From: Ampelomyces quisqualis
Taxonomy: Eukaryota; Ascomycota; Dothideomycetes; Pleosporales; Phaeosphaeriaceae
Direction of reading: 5' to 3'
NCBI GenBank assembly: GCA_018398575.1
Contig: JAGTXZ010000003.1
Location: forward strand, 1,922,001-1,986,000
Length of the DNA: 64,000 nucleotides
Shown here: positions 55,401 to 64,000 of the stretch, piece by piece
Layout of the letters: each line of letters begins with the position of its first letter
Position numbering within the stretch: the first letter of the stretch is position 1
The notes under the pieces: model-generated
What the model was told of the DNA's origin: nothing
Database searches by the model: none
What the model saw: the letters and a program-made list of their open reading frames with translations, nothing else
Position numbers and translations under genes: made by a program

Positions 55401-57079
55401 GCTTATGCTTGACCTTCCAACGTGCGGACCTGGTAGCGGTGAAAGAGTGGCCCGCACATTTTCTGTTATTATATGCGGTGCCTCGCCTGAGCTGATCGGT
55501 GAGGTTACGAGGGTCGGTTTATCCAGGGTTCCCAAGGGTGTGGGCCTCATTGCCGCGCTCGACTGATGCTCACCCGTAGCTTGATGGTGCTCGTTTTCAT
55601 TGATCATTATACGTAAAACGTTGAGCGCATCTTGGCCCTTAGTGAAGAACGAAAAGAAGTACTACAATAGTCAGCAAGCAATTCAAGAGGATCACAATCA
55701 ACCCACCTCATCAATCGCAAAGGTCTCGCCATTGTCCACGACTCGGACCTTGACTGTCTCGGCGAAGTCTAATATCGAACTTTCCTCAATTTCAATGACA
55801 TTTTGTATAGGAAGCGAGATTTTCACGCTGTTTCCTTCATTGTGTGTTCGAAAAATCACCTTTTGTATGGATTTGACCCATTCTTTAGCACTCGCTGCGC
55901 TGTCTGCTTTGAACTGGTAGACTCTTTCATCCGTGGCGACGGAAAATGTTAGTTCTTCTTCGCCCTTCTTCTTGCTCTCTGATATCTCTGCCGATACAGC
56001 ATATTGAAGGTTGATTCGATTTCGTGGAAAATAGAGCTCTGCCGGATTGGTGAAGTAGGATAACACATCCCCACGCAGGATGAACCAATATCGGTTGTAT
56101 TTCGATCGTCCGCGCTTGAACAAGTAACCTGTCTTGCTGACATCGTGCTGTGAAAGTCAGAGTTGCTTCGATAATGTTGTACGTAGAAGTCATGGATATA
56201 GGCTGTTCGAACCCGGGACTAGCTTACATGTTTCTTGGGTATGTACGCATAGAAGCACACGTGCTTCTGAGTAATGTACATATATCCTTGAAGTAGTATA
56301 CTCTGGAGTAACCAGCAGGGATACTCGGAAATGACCTCTTCGGCTTCCTCGAAGTCGAAGATCTGTTGTATCCTAGTCGCGAGACTGACAGGACCTTTGC
56401 TCTTGGTGATCCCAGCTTTGCTCTCCCTTCTGCTAGTTCTCTCGGGTTTCCTCATTTTCTCGACGTGGATGGCTTCGCCCAGTGTGCCTCGGGCTTTTAC
56501 TCGGGAAGGCTGTGCGAGCGGCGAGGCATCGCGGGATGTATTCACTACTGGTCGGGGAGGTAAAAACTGGGAAGACGACATCTGCTCTGCGGGCTGACTC
56601 TCGGAGCGGGTTTCCTTTCGACTTGTTATCTTCAACTTGGGCAAGGACTGCAGCAGCTTGTTCTCAGATAGTGCTCGTTTATGCTTGCCCTGCCCTGCCT
56701 TTGCCGCTTTCGACTCGTCTGTCGGAGCATGGAAGTCCTTCGTCGTGCTCAGCCTGCTAAGTCGTGCAGCCCCTTCCATACTGCGATATGGCGTCTTCCT
56801 TTGCTCCTCGCCTTCGCTATCGCCCGAGTCCACCTCGTGCATGGTGCCTAGATCGACCTGAGACTGCTGCCCGGCGCGAGCAATCATGGAGAACAGCGAC
56901 AGGTTCATAGATATGGTGTCGCTGCGCTTCGGTGCTGTTACATCCTCTTGCGCATCGTCACCATCCTTGAAGCGCTCTGGGATGTCCAGCGAGATGCCTC
57001 GTGCCTCGTTGCCTAATGCTTTCCGCTTCTTCATGAGTTTTTTGGCGCTTCTATCGCGCCCGCTATCCTGTGACGCCAT
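52489..57079 (-). CDS. ATG26: UDP-glucose:sterol 3-beta-glucosyltransferase Atg26
   Basis: Membrane-associated enzyme that glucosylates ergosterol from UDP-glucose; in some fungi it is needed for pexophagy. Five exons, all phase-0 junctions: 57079-56228, 56147-55707, 55661-54486, 54435-52834 and 52785-52489; introns 80, 45, 50 and 48 bp. 1455 aa, at the long end for the family. Order: disordered basic N-terminus; first GRAM domain (IFDFEEAEEVISEYPCWL onward, split by intron 1); PH domain (KTGYLFKRGRSKYNRYWFIL); Ser/Thr-rich insert of roughly 250 residues; second GRAM (NFREHFAFPDTEILQSSFFA); GT-B catalytic domain from about residue 955 (CLTIGSRGDVQPYI). The donor-binding motif HHGGSGTTGASLRAGIP is at about 1280. 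Exon 5 adds an acidic tail. The ATG at 57079 is the first in frame. Confidence 0.96.
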
Positions 57080-57774
57080 GATGACTATGCGTGGACTGTC
57101 CTCGGCTTGGAGTTCGCTGGTGTGTGTGTGGATGCACTCGAGGTCTTCGGGTTCTGGGTCAAGGATACTCCGACGGGCGATCAACGGAGCGCGGCCACGG
57201 AATGTGGGCGGACTTGGTATTGCAGACAGAAATGGCTACGGCAGTAGGCGGTCGGGAGGATACGTCGTTACATGGTGAGCCATGGGTTGGGAGGATAAAC
57301 GACGGGCTGACAGCTGGTGCGTTCACGAGACAGCCCTCTAGCGCCCTGAACACATGCAAGCACAGTTAGACTGCGTGGGGTGATAAGAAATCCACTAGGC
57401 TGCCAACCTAGGCATCTCGAGTAGGTATCTGCCTTGAGAGGGTCGAAGAGCCCGCCGGCGTTCAATGCCGTCTCAGCATAGCCATGTCTTATGCGCATCT
57501 CTGCGGTTGTCTGTCGAGGTTGTCTGTCGAGGTGGAGGGTGAGCCAAGCTAGCGTGCGTCATCCCTCGGGCTGTCTATCGATAAAGCTAGCAGCAGCCAG
57601 CACTCCATCGTTGGATGGCATGGCACCACGTTTCATTCACGCTAATTCATACCAAGTACATGCTTTATTCTGCTACGAAACGCGATCCTGTGCTCCTTGC
57701 GCACAATCTGATCCCAATGTCGTCACCTGACGTCCAAATGTCCTAGCACGCATCGTTTCTGCACCATCGTAACC
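57080..57774. promoter_or_regulatory. ATG26 upstream region
   Basis: 695 bp between the ATG26 start and the PEP4 stop. The minus frame is open above 57079 to 57184 but has no ATG there. No specific regulatory site is claimed. Confidence 0.4.
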
Positions 57775-59141
57775 CTACTTTGACTTGGCAAGACCGACAG
57801 AAGATTCACCGAGGTCGTATACAGAGTACCACTTCCGGAGGAACGCATCGCCGAGAATGGCGAGTGGTCCTACGGGCTCGGGGAAGTCCAAGCCCATGAG
57901 GGCAGAGATGCACGATCCCTGAACCTCGAGAATATAGTCAAAAGCGCTGATGGTGAAGTTGTGGCCAGTAAGCGTGAAAGTAAGGTCAGGCAGGCCATCG
58001 CGCTTGTCACACTCAACGGTGTACTGGCCGTTGAATCCCTTCTTAGCACCAATTTGCTTGTTGCTGTGTACGAGTTAGCGGCATTACGACGGCAGGGGAC
58101 GGGGCAGACCTACAGAAGCTCGGCAATAGTCGAGGGAAGGGCAATGAGGGATGTACCGGTGTCAAGGATAACGCCCGTGTCGTCCATCTCCGCAGTCTCG
58201 TCGCCGAATGTGATGGCATCAAGGTCAACCTCCCAGTAGGCCTTGCGCCTCAAAGGAAGCTTGATAAGCTTGCCGCTGTAATGGTCCTCATCAATGCCTC
58301 CAAAGGTGGCCTCAGACTCCTGCTCTTCGTCGGTGTTACCGAGGTAGAAGGCAAAGACGGGCTCATCAAGGAGACCCTGGTCGAGCATGTTGTAGAAAGG
58401 TGGGACAATCTTGTCCACGCTGATGGTTTCGTAGCCGAGACCCATTATGCCGTCGAACCTACCGAACGCAAAGGCAAGGCCGGGCTCGTTCGTCGCCTCG
58501 GCGAAATCCTGGTGCTTCACCGTAAGGTCGCCAATGCGGAACACATCGTTCGACACAAAGCCGCTCAGCTCGCCGGATCCGTAGCGAATCTCGAACGAAG
58601 TGCCGTTCTTCTTGTATGTCGAGGAGGATGAAGAGTCGTACTTGGTATGGAGGAAACAAGCAATCGAGCTGCACTGTGACGACGGCACCCACAAGTTGGA
58701 GCTACCAGTATCGAGGACAACCTTGAATGTCTGGGGCGGCGTGCCGAGCGAGATCTCAGAGAAGTCTGGCGCGTGTCAGCAGCCATCGCGGGCCGGGGCG
58801 GTAAACACGCGAAGAGCGCAACATACACTGAGCATTCAAGAAGTTGCTGACAGGCACTGGGTGGGAGCCGTCGGCGATGTAGGGAGCCTTGAAGACCTGC
58901 TCCAGGTGAGACTTGGCCTGCACGCCCATGTACTTCTGGCCGAGCGCAGCTGCTTGCTGCTGAATGTCGACGTGCTTCTATCGCAGTTGTCAGCGACGCT
59001 CTGCGGGCCGAGGCTTCGGAAGCAATGGCTGCGATGAGGGCTTACAAGCTGTTCCGACAAGGGCACCTTCTTGAGCGGCATGCGGTGCATCCCAGCGGCG
59101 GCGCAGCCGACCGAGGCCGCGAGTACCATGGCCGACTTCAT
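57775..59141 (-). CDS. PEP4: Vacuolar aspartic proteinase (proteinase A, Pep4)
   Basis: Pepsin-family vacuolar endoprotease that activates other vacuolar hydrolases and degrades autophagic cargo. Four exons: 59141-59046, 58977-58827, 58765-58114 and 58063-57775; introns 68, 61 and 50 bp. 395 aa, the usual length. Signal peptide MKSAMVLAASVGCAAAG, then a propeptide containing VPLSEQLKHVDIQ and LGQKYMG. The mature enzyme starts near HPVPVSNFLNAQYFSEI. Catalytic aspartates are Asp101 (LDTGSSNLWVP) and Asp284 (ILDTGTSLIALP); the flap Tyr is in the IRYGSGELSGF segment. The C-terminus LGDAFLRKWYSVYDLGESSVGLAKSK is typical. The neighbour ATG26 also acts in autophagy, but the two are co-linear with a 0.7-kb gap and no evidence of linkage. 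Confidence 0.97.
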
Positions 59142-59516
59142 GATGGCGGATGATGAGGGGGCTTGTTAGTATGGAGTGGAATGGAGATGCAGATGCGCAG
59201 GAGGATGGATGGATATTCGGACGGGAGGAAGATGGAGTTTGAGAGTGGGAGCTCGAAAGCTGGGCCGGCAGCTTGCCACCAAGAGAGGCTGGGGAGAGCT
59301 GTGACACGCGCTAAGCCGGCTGCCATGGGAAAACGATGACGCGCCAGATGTCCTGGTCTGGTCACTGGTGCCTAGAGAGAGGCACGTGCAACCCCATCTC
59401 TTGGCACGTAGACGCATGCGGCATGCACATTGCGCAGGGGCTCGCCCATCCCCATAGTCGTGCAAAGCGTACGCGGCTGGAGCCCCCGACATTTGGACCA
59501 TCTACACGACTACATT
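59142..59516. promoter_or_regulatory. PEP4 upstream region
   Basis: 375 bp between the PEP4 start and the stop of the next minus-strand gene. The segment just before the ATG is purine-rich on the plus strand, that is pyrimidine-rich in the PEP4 leader, with repeated short CCATC/CATCC elements. Confidence 0.45.
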
Positions 59517-60652
59517 TCACACAGTCCCATCCGCGTCGTCCGTGTACCCTGAAGCCTGTGCAGCCTGCGTTTCCTGCTCTCTTCGTGCCTCCTCCAGATC
59601 CGCTGCCCACAGCGCCGAACTGGTTGCCGCTGTCAACAGAAACAACATGCTGAACGGCGGTACCAGCTGCAGAAACAGGTACACTGTTCCATACCTACGC
59701 GACGTGTTAGTGGTTGCAAAACGGTGAAGTCGGGTTGTGAGCTGTCACCAAGTATACTGCCATCTTCTCTTTGCCACCGACCGATCACGTTGCCTGCCAT
59801 CATAGCCGAGAAGCTGGAAATATCTCCAATGCTGCAAGGGCCCCGCGCGGTAGCCTGTTAGCAGAAGGAACAAAGGCACCCCAACATATGGCACGAAGTT
59901 GACCGGCAGCAATAGGACGAATTCCACGATCTGACGAAAGGAGAACGGCGCATAGACCGAAGACCTTGTAGGCTTGCCCAACCGGCGGACTGGATTGTTC
60001 AAGTTGTCTTCCGTGACGGGACGGTGTTGGCGGACAAGATCCTCGTGGCCCTTGTAGATCATGACGGCGTCAAAAATATCTACTTGCGACTCATCCTATA
60101 CAACTTCAATATGTTGACATAATCCCCGGACGAGTTTCTTACCGCGAGGAATGACTCAAAGAGGATCGCTACGACGGCAGCACCTTCGCCCAGCACGAGG
60201 AACGTGCCATTTACCCACGCGCTCCCGTTCTTGTGGAAGAGGGCCAGGAAAGCGACTTGGGGCAGGTAGGTCCAGACGAATAGATTCACAATGATGAAGG
60301 TGCTGAGGAGAAATGCGGGAAGAATGCGAGCTTTCAACAGCGGATACAAGAATGGGTGGGCGATAAAGAAGACGATGCCCTACTGTCCGTTAGCTCCAAG
60401 TACGAAGTTTCGAATGATAAGCATCTGGTAGCAAAACATGTCGCTGTCCACATTATGATTTTCGCTGTTGAAGTTTTGGTAGCAAACAAGCTCACAATGG
60501 GCACCAACGTTCTGCAAACCCGTGCACAACATTCAACAATCCTATCGTACCTTGGGCAAGTAGGAACATGCCACTACGTTCTCCCAAGTGGGCCGCAGCA
60601 CGACCTTTGGTACATTCTTCAAAGCGGACTGGGGTGGGCGTGTCTGTGACAT
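59517..60652 (-). CDS. EI24/RRT8-LDS-like multi-span membrane protein
   Basis: Fungal membrane protein resembling the EI24 family and yeast Rrt8/Lds proteins (lipid-droplet and spore-wall related). Exons 60652-60551, 60379-60143, 60095-59749 and 59694-59517, 287 aa. Exon 1 gives MSQTRPPQSALKNVPKVVLR then PTWENVVACSYLPK. Exon 2 gives GIVFFIAHPFLYPLLKARIL and spans with LFVWTYLPQVAFLALFH and GSAWVNGTFLVLGEGAA. Exon 3 gives DESQVDIFDAV, YKGHEDLVRQHRPV, RRLGKPT, APFSFRQIVEFVLLLP and VPLFLLLTGYRAGPLQHWRY. Exon 4 has WYGTVYLFLQLVPPFS and an acidic Ala/Glu tail. The first intron (171 bp) is long for this genome, and the ~30 residues usually found between SYLPK and the first span are missing, so a small exon may lie inside it. 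Confidence 0.82.
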
Positions 60653-61166
60653 TTGACGTTGAAGTAGAAAGATGGGCAAGGTGAGGAAAGATCGTGGTGT
60701 AAAGTGCGTGGCGGCTGTGACGTATGCAGGAGGCCTAAACCGGATACGCTAATTGGAGGGCAGTGCTCCAAACTGCGAACATGTTCAAGCATCTTGGAAA
60801 AATAACGCTTGGTAGCATGAAGTCTTCAGAGACGGAGAAATTTTGACAATGGGGTGTAGACGGGATTACCATGCTAGTTCTATCAGGTACAGCAAGCTCG
60901 AGTTCTCGACGATTTTATGGTTCCGATCCGAGCGAGGAGCACTCGAGATCTATGGGGCTACTGCAGCTTGGTTTCAACGCGAGCTAGAATGTAGAGCATC
61001 TCATGCCGTAGTGTTTCCGTCGGAAAATGCAGTTGCGTTTTGGTGGTTATTCGAAACTGCCAATACATGTCAGTCATATTGCTGGATACTACCTCATCTC
61101 GAGACAACACCAACAATCAAGTGCGACACGTTCAGAGCATAAATATTCCTTTTTCTGCTCATCGCC
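60653..61166. promoter_or_regulatory. Divergent promoter region
   Basis: 514 bp between the EI24/RRT8-like gene (leftward) and the ammonia-lyase-like gene (rightward). No convincing coding frame; no defended motif. Confidence 0.4.
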
Positions 61167-62302
61167 ATGTATCGCAATCCTGCAGCAGCTGCTTGGGTTT
61201 ATGATGGTCCCAAACTCAACCCAGATGTCGAGCCATTCCATCGCGGCCTTCCCGATTACGCGGTTACTCCCCTCATCTCATTACCAAACCTAGCAAAACA
61301 ACTAGGCATGGGACACGTTCTTCTCAAGGACGAATCCAACCGCCTTGGCCTCCCCGCCTTCAAAATCCTGGGCGCATCATGGGCCGTGTACAAAGCAGTC
61401 GCAGCGCATTGCAGTCTTCCCTTGACGAGCGATTTGAAAGAAGTAGGTGTTGCTGCAAAGGAGAAAGGCGTTCATCTGGTCACATGTACAGAAGGTAATT
61501 GGGGCAGAGCGGTCTCAAGGATGGCAAGGTATCTGGACATCACGGCAATCGTATTCGTTCCGGATTTCATGGATCAGGCTACACAGGGTAAAATTGAAAG
61601 AGAGGGCGCAAAGGTCGTTGTAGTGAATGGAGACTACGACTTTTCTATCAAAGCTGCCCGAGAGGAAGCAGACAAGGGAGGTTTACTGGTCATGGACGTC
61701 TCATGGGAAGGCTATGAGACAATTCCAGAGGTAATCGTTCATGGGTTCAGGTTGAACGGAGAAGCTAATATGAACAGTGGGTAGTTGAAGGATACATCAC
61801 TATGCTCACCGAGACCGACAAACAGCTGTACGACATGAACATCCGAGGCGCTACACATGCCATCGCCTCAGTCGGAGTGGGCTCCTGGGCTCAGGCTGTT
61901 ACCACGTACTACAAGAGCAAATCGCCTTCCGCCACGGTCATAACGGTCGAGCCGGATGCTGCAGCAAGCCTGAAAACTAGTTTAGAAGCTGACGAGATTG
62001 TGTCAATCTCCACGGGACACACAATCATGAATGGCATGAATTGCGGGACGGTTTCGACCACAGCGTGGAAGACCTTGAAGCGAGGCGTCGATGCGAGTGT
62101 CACAGTCTCTGACCTTGATGTCCATCATGACCTGCAGTATCTGCATAGTCAGAATGTCAAGGTTGGTCCATGTGGTGCGGCAACTTTGACTGCACTGAAA
62201 ATGCTGTGCCGTGACAGGAAACAGGAGTTGGAGTTGGATGAGCAGTCTATCATTGTTCTGTTTAGTACCGAGGGAGCACGAGACTATGTCACTCCCACCT
62301 GA
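61167..62302 (+). CDS. Diaminopropionate ammonia-lyase-like PLP enzyme
   Basis: Fold-type II pyridoxal-phosphate lyase related to bacterial DpaL, which deaminates 2,3-diaminopropionate to pyruvate and ammonia, and to threonine/serine dehydratases. Exons 61167-61730 and 61778-62302, 47-bp phase-0 intron, 362 aa. The N-terminal WVYDGPKLNPDVEPFHRGLP and TPLISLPNLAKQLGMG lead to the PLP-lysine motif PAFKILGASWA (Lys66). The CTEGNWGRAVSRMARYL segment corresponds to the Asn-Gly-binding motif. After the intron: WVVEGYITML, the Gly-rich VGVGSWAQAVTTYY, and VGPCGAATLTALK near the C-terminus, ending in FSTEGARDY. The start fits the family. The true substrate in fungi is not established. It converges tightly (53 bp) on the RED-like gene. 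Confidence 0.9.
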
Positions 62303-62355
62303 ATCCTCAACTAAAAGGGATCGACTTGGCGGGTGCCACGAATATACGAGCATCT

Positions 62356-64000
62356 TCAGCCCAAAGTCTTCTTCTTGCTTTCCTTTTGTCTCTCCATGAC
62401 GTTAAGCACGTCCTCTGCTTTGTTCTTATCCCCACGTTTCTTCTTTCCACCTCGCTTCCTTTGCTTCTTTGCTTCTCTGCCTCCAGCTTCGCCGTCGTCA
62501 TCTTCCTCTTCAGCACCAAGTCCCTTCCATTGACTGAATTTGACCTTTTGGCCTTCTCTTTCCATATCATCTGCATCGTCAAACCGTGATGCTCCAAATC
62601 CAAGGTCCATGTCCTCCATATCGCGATCTGAGGCTGCCAATTCAGCTGCACGCTTCTTTAGGCGAGCCTCCTTCGAGTCGGGATCGTTGAGGTCTGTCGA
62701 TGACAGGTTTTGTAACAGAGTCGAGCTCTCGTCGAGGTTGCGCACTTTTGCAAGAGCAGCTCGGACGGTAGCGTCAGCTGAGAAGACATCAGGCGCTCCA
62801 GTCGCAGTATCGCGCGCTACTGCCTTGAAATAGTCGCGCTTGGTGGGTACAGCAGGCGTCGTACGCTCTGGCGCCTCTTCGTCCACTTCTGGGCGTAAAT
62901 TTACATCTTCGTCAAGTGACCGTTTGGCTTGGACATCCACCTCGTCCGCGGAGTCATCATCGTCCTCCTCATCGTCCAAGTTGGCTAGGGGATTATAATT
63001 CGACCCAACTCCCTCAAAAATATCGTCGTCCTCTGACTCCTCTTGTTTCGTCTCAGAGAGGTTGTGCATGTTGATGGGTTTTGCAACGTGATCCAAATCG
63101 TGTCGCATCTCCAGTGGCGGCTGCTCGTCGGCCTTTTGCTTCCTAACCTTGCGCTTCTCCTTGCCATCTACACCCCTGACAATGAGGACCTCGCGGCCCC
63201 TTTCGTCTACTTCGATTCGTAAAGTCTCTCCCTGGGCACTGATCTTGCGAAAGCCAGCGCCTAGACTCGGGAATTTCTTCTCGTGCTCTGCTGCGGCCAC
63301 GGCGGCTGCTTCCTCTCGTTGTCGCTTCAGGTCTTTGAGAATGTCATTTCTACTTCTCTTCACGCCCGCAACCGGCATAGGGGGCGGTATGAAGGTCTCG
63401 CCCTTCTTCTCTGCCCTTTCGCGCATGATTGGGCCGACGTCTGCTTCGGCCAGCTCATCAAAAGCGTCCTCGACACCGGGAGATGCTTCGACTTCGACCG
63501 CGTCTTCTTCCTCCTCGGTCTCTCCAGCCATGACGTCCTCTCCCCGGCGGACCCTTTCGAGCAGCCTTCTGTCCAGACCCTTGACCAAGTGGGTTGTGCC
63601 GACATGTCCGCCCGTGATGTCCTGCACCAGCTTCTCCAAGGTTTCGCGGTCGATCTGGCCAAGCTTCATGGCGTCGTCCAGATTCCTGATCCGCTGTGCA
63701 ATCTCGCTGTCCTCGGGATCCACGCGCGCCTTGGTGCGGTCGGTGTAGCCGGCGGCGAGCTTGGTGCCCTTGGGCGCAGACGCGCGGGCCTGCTTCTGCG
63801 GGTTGGCTTTGGCATTGCGCTCGGCAAGCTGGCGGGCAAAGTCTGCTTGCACTGACCCTCGGCCCAGCCGGCGACTGTGGCGTGGTCAGCAATTGCGCCT
63901 GGGGGCTTGCTGGGGGGGCTCTCACGGCGTCATGGGGAGGCTCGAATGTTGGCGCGCCCCCAGCACAGGCTTGGGCGTGCCTGTCGGGGCAGACGTGGCC
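62356..64000 (-). CDS. RED-like N-terminal domain protein, 5' partial
   Basis: Nuclear protein with similarity to the RED/IK N-terminal region; RED is a spliceosome component. Exons 63874-62356 and the end of an upstream exon from the window edge to 63926 (51-bp phase-2 intron); the first exon continues beyond the window. The joined protein reads SSLPMTP, then RRLGRGSVQADFARQLAERN. A block KLAAGYTDRTKARVDPED, LGQIDRETLEKLVQDITGG and THLVKGLDRRLLERVRRGED carries the family-like part. The remainder is highly charged: acidic runs near the middle, a conserved-looking PTKRDYFKAV, then GFGASRFDDADDMER and KFSQWKGLG. The C-terminus is very basic (KKQRKRGGKKKRGDKNK), probably a nuclear signal. The RED link is recalled from fungal homologues and is less certain than the gene model. 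Confidence 0.82.

Noticed and set aside
56208..56220. GTTCGAACC resembling a tRNA B box
   Set aside because: It lies in an ATG26 intron, the flanking bases do not form a T-stem, and there is no A box or acceptor stem at the right distance.
1..64000. CRISPR arrays, insertion sequences, prophage or a secondary-metabolite cluster
   Set aside because: The DNA is fungal. I saw no regularly spaced repeats, transposase, integrase, PKS, NRPS, terpene cyclase or P450 gene.

Overview
The window is nuclear DNA of a filamentous ascomycete (Pezizomycotina). The evidence is compact genes with one to four short introns of about 45-75 bp (GT..AG, often GTAAGT or GTACGT donors), Zn2Cys6 regulators, a Fus3/Kss1/Pmk1-type MAP kinase, and an ATG26 with the GRAM-PH-GRAM-glucosyltransferase layout. 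The overall style of the proteins suggests Dothideomycetes, perhaps Pleosporales; that placement is inference. Exon boundaries were worked out by hand from splice consensus, reading phase and family conservation. The first gene (EMP70, + strand) runs off the left edge at its 5' side, and the last gene (RED-like, - strand) runs off the right edge at its 5' side.

Layout. 0-9.2 kb: EMP70 nonaspanin, an ACS-family MFS transporter, a small Gly/Lys/Pro-rich protein, a lysophospholipid acyltransferase with an unusual repeat-bearing tail, and a small hypothetical protein. 9.4-16 kb: TLS1/C9orf78, the complex I 24-kDa subunit, a Cys-rich coiled-coil protein and LCP5. 16-25.5 kb: a sparse stretch with a Zn2Cys6 regulator, two small proteins and a hypothetical protein. 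26-35.2 kb: ERV1, the Pmk1-type MAP kinase, DBP3 and a TFIIIC90/Sfc9-like subunit. 35.2-37.1 kb: a gene-poor stretch with decayed open frames. 37.1-43.6 kb: PRP2, RAD54 and mitochondrial uL11. 43.9-52 kb: a polyQ Zn2Cys6 regulator, an F-box/LRR-like protein and FCP1. 52.5-64 kb: ATG26, PEP4, an EI24/RRT8-like membrane protein, a diaminopropionate ammonia-lyase-like enzyme and the RED-like protein.

Most genes are conserved housekeeping genes that act independently. Several share a theme without being clustered: RNA processing (TLS1, LCP5, DBP3, PRP2, RED-like), transcription (TFIIIC90, FCP1, two C6 factors), mitochondria (24-kDa subunit, ERV1, uL11m), and vacuole/autophagy (PEP4, ATG26). I see no secondary-metabolite cluster, intact transposon, CRISPR array, tRNA or rRNA gene. 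I did not find a convincing undescribed multi-gene system. The most unusual items are protein-level: the tail repeats of the acyltransferase, a repeat-bearing insertion in the TFIIIC90 zinc-finger region, a Cys-rich coiled-coil protein, and two stop-free introns whose length is a multiple of three.
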